From an uncultured Kineosporia sp. (GTDB lineage: Bacteria; Actinomycetota; Actinomycetes; Actinomycetales; Kineosporiaceae), in assembly GCA_937859855.1 (NCBI GenBank), contig CALMAR010000084.1, forward strand, positions 1 through 11,578: a stretch of 11,578 nt of DNA, written 5' to 3'. The translations under genes and the position numbers were made by a program. This document shows, in pieces, positions 5,940 to 11,578 of the stretch. The notes under the pieces are model-generated. The model had not been told where the DNA came from. It saw only the letters and a list, made by a program, of their open reading frames with translations, and ran no database searches. Every line of letters starts with the position of its first letter. Positions within the stretch are counted from its first letter, which is position 1.

Positions 5940-7340
5940 TCAGAAGAGCGCCTGCCCAGCGGCCTGCTCGTCGCCCACCGGTGCGGGCCGCCGGAAATAC
6001 CACCCGGTCCCCAGCGCAACCACGGCCAGCACCGCCCCGGCACCCACCTCGGCCATCATCGCCAGGCCCAGCCGCCAGCTCACCGGCCCCATCGCGGCCA
6101 GCGCGCCAGGTCCGGCCGGCCCCCCGGACAACCATCCCAGTACGGTCCAGATAAGCCCGCTGAGCAGCGCGGCCCAGCCGCAGTCCGCCAGCAATCCCGC
6201 CAATCCCGGCCCGGACTCGCGCCCGGATTCGTGCCCGGATTCGCGCCCGGATTCGCCCCCGGCACGACGGGCCCGGCCGGCCAGCACCGCACCGAGCACC
6301 AAGCCGGACACGATCGGCAGGGCCAGCATCGCCTGGGCCCAAGCCGGATGAGAACCCGATTCCGGCACTGCCCCCAGTACCGGCACGGCCGGCAGCAGTC
6401 CCGCTGTGCTGTGCCGAGCCTGGACCAGCGATCCGGCACCCACGGCGAAACCCGGCCCGGCCGCCACGGACACCGCCCAGACGACCAGATTCGGCAGCAC
6501 AGTCAGCTGTGCCAAGACCAGCACCAGGCCGCCGGTCAGGCCAGGGCGCAGGTCGTGGTGCAGCAGCATCACCTGATGCCAGCTGAGTACCAGAGCGGTC
6601 AGGAAGATCAGCAGGCCGCCCATCAGCTGAACCGCCAGGGCGGCCATCACCGCCTGACCGGCCCGGGCCAGCCAGGCGGGGGGGCGGAACAGACTGAGCA
6701 CCAATCGGGCGCCTGCGATGGCCCCGCCCTGGGCCCAGGCCGCGGCCCCGCAGGTTCCGGCCAGTGCGGAGATGATCACGGCGCCGACCAGGGCCTGCGC
6801 GGCCAGCGGCCGTACCGCCGTGGTAGTGATCAGGACGCTGGAAACGGTGATGATGCCGGTGTACGTGGCCACCAGGCAGGCCAGTGCCCGGATCGGAGGC
6901 ATTCTGGGGCTGGCCCGGCCCACTCCGGCCCGCACGTCGGCCGCGTTCGGATCCAGGGTGCGAGCCAGCCGGACGCCGGCCACCCAGCAGCTCATCACCG
7001 GGAGGGCCATCAGCCCGAGTGGAACCAGTCCGGCGTGCCCGCCCGGGATCGCAATACCGGTGTGATGGGCCAGCAGCCAGGCGGCGACGCCGAACTGGAC
7101 CGCCCGGCCCCACGGTGCGGCACTGAACGACGCCGTCGCCCAGGCCAGGACCACCGGCACCAGGATGATGGTGAGCGACGCGGCGGCGGCCTGAACCGCC
7201 ACGAAAACTCCGGCTGCGACGGGCATTCCGGGGGTCGGGCGTGGCCAGCGAACCTCCGGCCCGCTTCCCGGATCCGAGCCAGGCGCCCGGCCGCCCGGCT
7301 TACCCCGGCGGCCGGTCCGTCGCTCGAGCAGAGTGGTCAT
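5940..7340 (-). CDS. PerM/DUF6350-like polytopic membrane protein
   Basis: A 466-residue integral membrane protein with about ten hydrophobic segments, including roughly 41-70, 82-93, 104-123, 152-172, 180-200, 230-253, 269-290, 338-354, 388-404 and 425-446. The strongest family mark is LPNLVVWAVSVAAGPGFAVG (282-301), followed by LLPAVPVLGAVP (315-326). I recognise this as typical of the DUF6350 family, which includes mycobacterial PerM (Rv0955), a protein linked to cell division and stress survival. The location between sucCD and purN matches the M. tuberculosis order. The N-terminal 38 residues are basic and polar. A loop at 361-377 carries a fourfold tetrapeptide repeat encoded by a 12-bp tandem repeat. 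The ATG start at 7338-7340 has no good SD. The gene diverges from the anchored protein at 7490 and converges on the helicase gene. Confidence 0.88.
   Translation of the reverse strand: MTTLLERRTGRRGKPGGRAPGSDPGSGPEVRWPRPTPGMPVAAGVFVAVQAAAASLTIILVPVVLAWATASFSAAPWGRAVQFGVAAWLLAHHTGIAIPGGHAGLVPLGLMALPVMSCWVAGVRLARTLDPNAADVRAGVGRASPRMPPIRALACLVATYTGIITVSSVLITTTAVRPLAAQALVGAVIISALAGTCGAAAWAQGGAIAGARLVLSLFRPPAWLARAGQAVMAALAVQLMGGLLIFLTALVLSWHQVMLLHHDLRPGLTGGLVLVLAQLTVLPNLVVWAVSVAAGPGFAVGAGSLVQARHSTAGLLPAVPVLGAVPESGSHPAWAQAMLALPIVSGLVLGAVLAGRARRAGGESGRESGHESGRESGPGLAGLLADCGWAALLSGLIWTVLGWLSGGPAGPGALAAMGPVSWRLGLAMMAEVGAGAVLAVVALGTGWYFRRPAPVGDEQAAGQALF
6210..6257. repeat. 12-bp tandem repeat, four copies, inside the DUF6350 gene
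   Basis: Four head-to-tail 12-bp units are visible: CCCGGACTCGCG, CCCGGATTCGTG, CCCGGATTCGCG and CCCGGATTCGCC, differing at one or two bases each. On the minus strand they encode tetrapeptides of the form (G/R/H/R)-E-S-G in a hydrophilic loop. The unit length is a multiple of three, so copy number changes would keep the frame. Confidence 0.85.
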
Positions 7341-7489
7341 CGTCGTCCATGGTCACCCGCGAGGTCAGCGTGGCGCGGTAGGACTCGCCCACACCGCCGG
7401 ATTAACCTAAACCCAGCCATGCACCACGCGTGGTCATCCGGTTACTCGGGGCCCAGCCGAATCATGGGCGGCCCGGACGGAGGGACGTG
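7341..7489. promoter_or_regulatory. Divergent intergenic region with palindrome, DUF6350 / anchored protein
   Basis: This 149-bp gap contains an AT-richer island (7399-7413) with TANNNT-type -10 matches in both directions: TAACCT on plus (7403-7408) and TAGGTT on minus (7404-7409). No clear -35 partners are seen. A perfect 12-bp palindrome, ACCACGCGTGGT (7423-7434), lies just downstream of the plus-strand -10 match and upstream of the minus-strand match, which is a good place for an operator. The promoter assignment is tentative. Confidence 0.35.
7479..7484 (+). promoter_or_regulatory. Ribosome binding site that sets the start at 7490
   Basis: GGAGGG lies 5 nt before the ATG at 7490 (GTG at 7487 is immediately adjacent and in frame). 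It rules out the longer reading from 7430, whose extra residues do not look like protein. Confidence 0.65.
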
Positions 7490-8200
7490 ATGTCGCTGCC
7501 TGGGCAGCCGGGGGCCGGAGCAGCCGGTCCTGGCTCGGCCGGATGGAATCCACGACTGGCTGCCCTGTTCGTCGGCCTGGCCGCCGCCGGGCTGATCACC
7601 GGCATCGTGGCGCGCCGGATCACCGGATCATCCGACCAGAACGCCTCCGTGCGGCCCAGTCAGCCGATCAGCACCGGCCTGCCCAGTGTGGCGGCCACGA
7701 CGACGGCGCCCCCCTCGCCGATTCCGGTCGTTACCACTCCCAAGCCGGCTCCCACCGCTACCAAGGCCGCACCGCCGGACTACAGCCCGATCCCGCCGGA
7801 CGCGGCCGGCCACCAGCGGGGCCTGGACTTCGGCTTTCTCACCGGCGTGCAGAAGAACGGTGACCTGGTCACGCTCAGCTTCGACCGAGCCAGCTACTAC
7901 ACCGGAGACGAGGCGGTGCGGCACAACGGCGGCAAGGCACCGGACGACGACTACGTGGTCGAGAACAACAACCCGGCGATCAGGACCTTCACCGTGCAGA
8001 GCAGGGCGCCGCTGATTGGCGTGAGCCGGCTGCTGAGCGACCACTCCGGTGCCGTCCGGCAGCAGAAGCTGGACGCCAGCAGCTTCGTGGCCAATGCGAC
8101 CGCGGCGCTGCGGTCCGGGCAGGGCATCGCAGTCTGGGTGCGCCACACGCAGGACGCGGACGGCCCGGTCACCAGCCTGGCCGAGCAGTACATTCCCTGA
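7490..8200 (+). CDS. Membrane-anchored protein with Pro/Thr linker and exported C-terminal domain
   Basis: A 236-residue protein. A short Gly/Pro-rich N-terminus leads to one hydrophobic segment (about 22-41, LAALFVGLAAAGLITGIVA) followed by ARR. It is a signal anchor or uncleaved signal peptide, since no lipobox cysteine is present. A Pro/Thr/Ala-rich linker (60-105) resembles a wall-spanning stalk. The C-terminal domain (111-236) contains FGFLTGVQKNGDLVTLSFDRASYYTG, then DDDYVVENNNPAIRTF, and closes with IAVWVRHTQDADGPVTSLAEQYIP. Small actinobacterial exported proteins of unknown function share this general pattern (an N-x-N-P stretch and an EQY(L/I)P ending), as far as I recall. No catalytic motif is visible. 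The domain is probably displayed outside the membrane, although the RR after the helix leaves the topology uncertain. The stop lies 5 bp from the sucD stop in convergent orientation. Confidence 0.82.
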   Translation: MSLPGQPGAGAAGPGSAGWNPRLAALFVGLAAAGLITGIVARRITGSSDQNASVRPSQPISTGLPSVAATTTAPPSPIPVVTTPKPAPTATKAAPPDYSPIPPDAAGHQRGLDFGFLTGVQKNGDLVTLSFDRASYYTGDEAVRHNGGKAPDDDYVVENNNPAIRTFTVQSRAPLIGVSRLLSDHSGAVRQQKLDASSFVANATAALRSGQGIAVWVRHTQDADGPVTSLAEQYIP

Positions 8201-8205
8201 GCGGG

Positions 8206-9102
8206 TCAGGCCGAGTTGATGATGTCGCGCATCAGCTGCGCGGTCTCGGACGGCGTCTTGCCGACCTTGACCCCAGCCGCTTCCAGCGCTTCCTTCTTCG
8301 CCTGCGCCGTGCCGGAGGAGCCGGAGACGATGGCGCCGGCGTGGCCCATGGTCTTGCCCTCCGGAGCGGTGAAGCCGGCCACATAGCCAACCACCGGCTT
8401 GGTCATGTTGGCCTTGATGTACTCGGCCGCGCGCTCCTCGGCGTCCCCGCCGATCTCCCCGATCATCACCACGGCCTTGGTCTCCGGGTCGGCCTCGAAA
8501 GCGGCCAGGGCGTCGATGTGCGTCGTCCCGATCACGGGATCCCCGCCGATGCCGACACCGGAGGAGAACCCGATGTCCCGTAGTTCGTACATCATCTGGT
8601 AGGTCAGGGTGCCCGACTTGGACACCAGCCCGATCGGACCGGCCTGGGTGATGTCGGCGGGGATGATCCCGGCGTTCGAACGTCCGGGCGAGATCAGGCC
8701 GGGGCAGTTCGGGCCGATCAGCCGGGTGACACCAGAGTTGAGGGCGTGCTGATAGAAGTCCGCGGAGTCGTGCACCGGCACACCTTCAGTGATCACGATG
8801 GCCAGCGGAATCCCGGCGTCGATCGCCTCGTACGCGGCGGACTTCGTGCCCGCGGCCGGAACGAAGATCACGCTGACGTTGGCCCCGGTGGCGGCCATCG
8901 CCTCGGCCACCGAGCCGAACACTGGCACCGAGACCGGCTGATCACTGCCGTCGAAATCCATTGCGGTGCCGGCCTTCTTCGGGTTGACCCCGCCGACGAT
9001 GGTGGTGCCCGAGTTGAGCATCCGCTGGGTGTGCTTGCGCCCCTCGGAGCCGGTCATGCCCTGCACGATCACCCGGCTGTCCTGGTTCAGGAAGATCGCC
9101 AT
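8206..9102 (-). CDS. sucD: Succinyl-CoA synthetase alpha subunit
   Basis: This 298-residue subunit, with SucC, interconverts succinyl-CoA and succinate with substrate-level phosphorylation of ADP or GDP in the citric acid cycle. The CoA-binding domain shows VQGMTGSEG (13-21), and the ligase part shows GPNCPG (130-135), SKSGTLTYQ (161-169), [10 protein letters not shown] (184-193), IGEIGG (214-219) and GHAGAI (253-258). His254 is the residue phosphorylated during catalysis in this family. The length is normal. The ATG start at 9100-9102 lies 3 nt after the sucC stop, and GGGAG within the sucC 3' end serves as its SD, so the two are translated from one transcript and probably coupled. Confidence 0.98.
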   Translation of the reverse strand: MAIFLNQDSRVIVQGMTGSEGRKHTQRMLNSGTTIVGGVNPKKAGTAMDFDGSDQPVSVPVFGSVAEAMAATGANVSVIFVPAAGTKSAAYEAIDAGIPLAIVITEGVPVHDSADFYQHALNSGVTRLIGPNCPGLISPGRSNAGIIPADITQAGPIGLVSKSGTLTYQMMYELRDIGFSSGVGIGGDPVIGTTHIDALAAFEADPETKAVVMIGEIGGDAEERAAEYIKANMTKPVVGYVAGFTAPEGKTMGHAGAIVSGSSGTAQAKKEALEAAGVKVGKTPSETAQLMRDIINSA

Positions 9103-9105
9103 CGA

Positions 9106-10287
9106 TCAGGCTCCCAAGCTCGCGAGTTCGGCCGCGCGGGACGCGGCGCCGTCCATCGTGTCCACCTGCTCCAGGCGGGGCAGATCGGCGTCGTTGAGGA
9201 TCTGCCGGCCCAGCTCGGCGTTGTTGCCGTCCAGCCGGACCACCAGCGGATGGGTGACCGCCTCGCCGCGCGATTCGAGCAGCTTGAAGGCCTGAATGAT
9301 GCCGTTGGCCACCGCGTCACAGGCGGTGATCCCCCCGAACACGTTCACGAACACGCTCTTCACCTGCGGATCGCCCAGGATGATCTCCAGGCCGTTGGCC
9401 ATCACCTCGGCGCTGGCTCCGCCGCCGATGTCCAGGAAGTTGGCGGGCTTGGTGCCGCCGAAGCGTTCGCCGGCATAGGCCACGACGTCGAGCGTGCTCA
9501 TCACCAGCCCGGCACCGTTGCCGATGATGCCGACCTCGCCGTCCAGTTTGACGTAGTTCAGGTTCTTCGCCCTGGCCCTGGCCTCGAGCGGATCGGCGGC
9601 GGCGTGGTCGGCCAATGCTTCCTGCTCGGGGTGGCGGAAGGCGGCGTTCTCGTCCAGGCTCACCTTGCCGTCCAGCGCGATGATCCGCCCGTCGCCGCTG
9701 CGGATCAGCGGGTTCACCTCGACCAGGGTGGCGTCCTCGCTGACGAAGACGTCCCAGAGCCGTTTGATCACGTCGATGATCTGGTCCCGGACGTCGTCGG
9801 CGAACCCGGCGGCGTCCACGATCTCGGCCGCCTTGGCGTCGTCGATCCCCGTGATCGCGTCGACCGGGATCCGGGCCAGTGCGTCTGGCCGTTCCACCGC
9901 GAGTTCCTCGATCTCCATCCCGCCCTCGCGCGAGGCCATCGCCAGATAGGTGCGGTTGGCCCGGTCGAGTAGCACGGAGAAGTAGTACTCCTGCGCGATG
10001 TCAGCACCCTGGGTGACCATCACCCGCCGGACCGGCAGGTCCTTGATCGTCAGCTGCAGGATGTCCGCCGCCCGGTCGGCCGCCTCCTGCGCGGACCGGG
10101 CCAGCTTGACGCCGCCGGCCTTGCCCCGGCCACCGGCCTTCACCTGGGCCTTGACCACCACCACGCTGGAGCCGAGCCTGGTGGCGGCATCAGCGGCCTG
10201 CTCCGGGGTGTCGGCAACGATGGCATCCAGCACCGGGACGCCGTGGGCTGCGAAAAGATCGCGTGCCTGATATTCGAACAGATCCAC
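9106..10287 (-). CDS. sucC: Succinyl-CoA synthetase beta subunit
   Basis: A 393-residue ATP-grasp subunit that binds nucleotide and, with SucD, catalyses the succinyl-CoA synthetase step of the citric acid cycle. The N-terminal [19 protein letters not shown] is characteristic and fixes the start at the GTG 10285-10287. The frame stays open to 10353, but those 22 extra residues do not resemble the family. Motifs: [18 protein letters not shown] (46-63, nucleotide-binding loop), VEVNPLI (189-195), [13 protein letters not shown] (255-267), NFLDIGGGA (283-291) and [18 protein letters not shown] (313-330). No SD precedes the GTG, which suggests a leaderless message or an SD too weak to see. sucD follows 3 nt after the stop. 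Upstream is a 133-bp divergent region with a 13-bp dyad. Confidence 0.98.
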   Translation of the reverse strand: MDLFEYQARDLFAAHGVPVLDAIVADTPEQAADAATRLGSSVVVVKAQVKAGGRGKAGGVKLARSAQEAADRAADILQLTIKDLPVRRVMVTQGADIAQEYYFSVLLDRANRTYLAMASREGGMEIEELAVERPDALARIPVDAITGIDDAKAAEIVDAAGFADDVRDQIIDVIKRLWDVFVSEDATLVEVNPLIRSGDGRIIALDGKVSLDENAAFRHPEQEALADHAAADPLEARARAKNLNYVKLDGEVGIIGNGAGLVMSTLDVVAYAGERFGGTKPANFLDIGGGASAEVMANGLEIILGDPQVKSVFVNVFGGITACDAVANGIIQAFKLLESRGEAVTHPLVVRLDGNNAELGRQILNDADLPRLEQVDTMDGAASRAAELASLGA

Positions 10288-10350
10288 AATGGTCCAATAC
10301 GGCGGGGACAAGGGAGGGAACCAACATCGACTTCGCCGACAGCCTAATGC

Positions 10351-10379
10351 CACGCATTCGAAGAACCTTCGAATCCGTG
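10351..10379. repeat. 13-bp inverted repeat between sucC and the GT-C-like gene
   Basis: CACGCATTCGAAG (10351-10363) and CTTCGAATCCGTG (10367-10379) are complementary at 12 of 13 positions around a 3-nt spacer. The inner ATTCGAAG/CTTCGAAT part is exact and AT-richer than its surroundings. The dyad lies 63 bp upstream of sucC and 41 bp upstream of the divergent plus-strand gene, so it could be an operator for either or both. It could also be an RNA hairpin in the leader of one transcript. Confidence 0.6.
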
Positions 10380-10420
10380 GTGTCAGCCGGCCCGGTTGTC
10401 ACTCGGGCCACAATGCTCGG

Positions 10421-11578
10421 GTGGTTGTGAGGCCAGTGAGCGTATCGCGCCCGGTGCCGGCAGTGGAGGACAGCCCGGCCGGGCAGGACACTGGTGCTGC
10501 GCTGGATGCCCGTTCCCGGCGGTCCCGGCGGACGGCGCGTCACGGGTTCAGCACGCTCATGCGACTGGACCCGTGGGCCTGGACCCTGCTGCTGGCCGCG
10601 CTGGCCGGATTCGTCGTTCTGGTCCTGCTGGCCGGTTCGCTGACCCGCTTCTGGGCCTACGACGAGGCCATCTACCTGTCCCAGGTCTATCCGGTACATC
10701 CCCTTCCCTTCACCGCACCCCGCGCCCGGGGCCTGCCGTGGGTGCTCGCCCCGCTCGGCGCGGCCGACGCCCCGGTGGAGGTGGTCCGGACCTACATGCT
10801 GGCGTTCAACTGCGGCCTGATGCTGCTGGCCTACCAGGCCTGGCTGCCCCTGATCGGACGCCGCACCGCGATTGCCATCGCCGCCTTCGGCCTCGGCTGG
10901 GCGGCGATCTTCGAGGCCACCGAGGTCTTTCCCAACTTCCCGGCCGCGATGTGCGCTGTCGGCGCCGCGGGGTATCTGGCCCGATCGGGCTATCTGGGCT
11001 CTCCGGGTCCGGCCAGCTCGCGATCGACCAGGCCAGGATGGTTCAGGGATGAGCAGCGCCGGGCCCTGCTCGCGTGCGCCACCTTCCTCTGCCTGATGGG
11101 CCTGATCAGGCCGATGGAGGCCTTGTTCATCGCCGCCGGAATGTTCGGCGGCGCACTGCTTCTGCCCCGGGCGGGCCGATGGGGCACGATCTGGTGGCGC
11201 TGGGCCGCGATCGCCGCTGGCCTGCTGATCGGCTGGGTCCCCTGGTTGGTCGAGGCCTACGCACGGTTCGGTGGCCCGGTGGAGCGCATGCGCCTGGCCA
11301 CCGGCACGATCTCCGGAGGACTGCACCCGTACAACCCGTGGTTGCACCTGTCTCTGACCGACGGCCCCGTGGTGGCGATCATCACTCAGCCTGCCGGGCC
11401 GCTTCCGCTGGGCGGCCTGCTGTGGTGGCTCGTTCTGGGCCTGGCTCTGCTGGTGACGGTGGTGGTCGCGGTGTTCCAGCGACTGCGAGGCTGGCCCACA
11501 CCGGCGGCAGGTGCCGCGGCGCAGGATCCGTGGTCTCGCCGGGCGCGGCGGCAGCCGGGCCGCCCGACCAGCCTGGCC
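10421..11578 (+). CDS. GT-C-like polytopic membrane glycosyltransferase, 3' partial
   Basis: An open frame of 386 codons runs to the right edge without a stop. Residues 1-50 are polar and Arg-rich (RSRRSRRTARHG), hence cytoplasmic. A first helix (about 53-72) is followed at once by SLTRFWAYDEAIYLSQVYP, with an Asp-Glu pair at 81-82. An acidic pair in the first outer loop is the hallmark of GT-C enzymes, which transfer sugars from polyprenyl-phosphate donors on the outer membrane face. More hydrophobic segments follow, including LAFNCGLMLLAYQAWLPLI, AIAIAAFGLGWAAIF, the region around LMGLIRPMEALFIAAG, AIAAGLLIGWVPWLVEAY and LLWWLVLGLALLVTVVVAVF. Substrate and exact family are not determinable, and a non-enzymatic membrane protein is possible. 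The start is uncertain: GTG at 10421, 10427 or 10436, none with a well-spaced SD. Confidence 0.75.
   Translation, partial: MVVRPVSVSRPVPAVEDSPAGQDTGAALDARSRRSRRTARHGFSTLMRLDPWAWTLLLAALAGFVVLVLLAGSLTRFWAYDEAIYLSQVYPVHPLPFTAPRARGLPWVLAPLGAADAPVEVVRTYMLAFNCGLMLLAYQAWLPLIGRRTAIAIAAFGLGWAAIFEATEVFPNFPAAMCAVGAAGYLARSGYLGSPGPASSRSTRPGWFRDEQRRALLACATFLCLMGLIRPMEALFIAAGMFGGALLLPRAGRWGTIWWRWAAIAAGLLIGWVPWLVEAYARFGGPVERMRLATGTISGGLHPYNPWLHLSLTDGPVVAIITQPAGPLPLGGLLWWLVLGLALLVTVVVAVFQRLRGWPTPAAGAAAQDPWSRRARRQPGRPTSLA

Noticed and set aside
4670..6043. Minus-strand open frame (457 codons) antisense to the helicase
   Set aside because: It covers the certain helicase gene and has no recognisable domain, so it is a composition-driven shadow.
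8746..9972. Plus-strand open frame (408 codons) antisense to sucD and sucC
   Set aside because: It spans the junction of two certain genes and is His/Val/Gly-rich without motifs.
10413..10430. Tiny open frame (ATG to TGA, five codons) overlapping the GT-C-like start, possible leader peptide
   Set aside because: It has no SD and no run of regulatory codons, and short frames like this are frequent by chance.
10396..11052. Plus-strand 218-codon frame inside the GT-C-like gene
   Set aside because: It is out of frame with the hydrophobic reading and Gly/Arg/Pro-rich. The longer open-ended frame explains the region.
10190..11347. Minus-strand open frame (385 codons) overlapping sucC's 5' end and the GT-C-like gene
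   Set aside because: The plus strand gives regular membrane helices and a GT-C-like motif, while this frame gives Arg/Gln/Gly-rich sequence.

Overview
The window reads as chromosomal DNA of a high-GC actinomycete. Evidence for this: strong G/C bias at third codon positions, frequent GTG starts, several starts with no visible Shine-Dalgarno (SD) sequence (leaderless translation is common in this phylum), and a gene set that matches a conserved actinobacterial neighbourhood. That set is sucC-sucD, a PerM/DUF6350-type membrane protein, purN, purH and a DUF3017 protein. The genus cannot be fixed from the sequence alone.

Layout from left to right. A minus-strand gene with an Ala/Pro-rich N-terminus starts at 77 and leaves the window on the left. 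Upstream of it on the same strand come a small DUF3017 membrane protein (241-510), purH (682-2286) and purN (2457-3092). The gaps between these three carry palindromic or repeated sequence. A three-helix membrane protein (3153-3668, plus) diverges from purN and converges on a GNAT acetyltransferase (3663-4178, minus). A RecQ-like helicase (4232-5935, plus) diverges from the acetyltransferase and converges on the DUF6350/PerM-like protein (5940-7340, minus). A membrane-anchored protein with an exported C-terminal domain (7490-8200, plus) converges on sucD-sucC (8206-10287, minus). A multi-helix GT-C-like membrane protein starts near 10421 on the plus strand and leaves the window on the right; it is an open-ended frame.

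Functionally the window is mostly core metabolism. PurN and PurH catalyse folate-dependent steps of de novo purine synthesis, and SucCD makes succinyl-CoA synthetase of the citric acid cycle. Around these sit a DNA helicase, an acetyltransferase and several envelope proteins. From purN to the right edge the transcription direction changes repeatedly. Convergent pairs are separated by 4-5 bp or overlap by 6 bp, while divergent pairs keep 53-149 bp. There is no tRNA, rRNA, CRISPR array, transposase, phage gene or clear mobile element. No gap between genes exceeds 175 bp.

I found no convincing new multi-gene system. The points most worth checking are the RecQ-like helicase with its unusual C-terminal layout, the long imperfect palindrome between purH and the DUF3017 gene, the repeat cluster between purN and purH, and the dyad between sucC and the GT-C-like gene.
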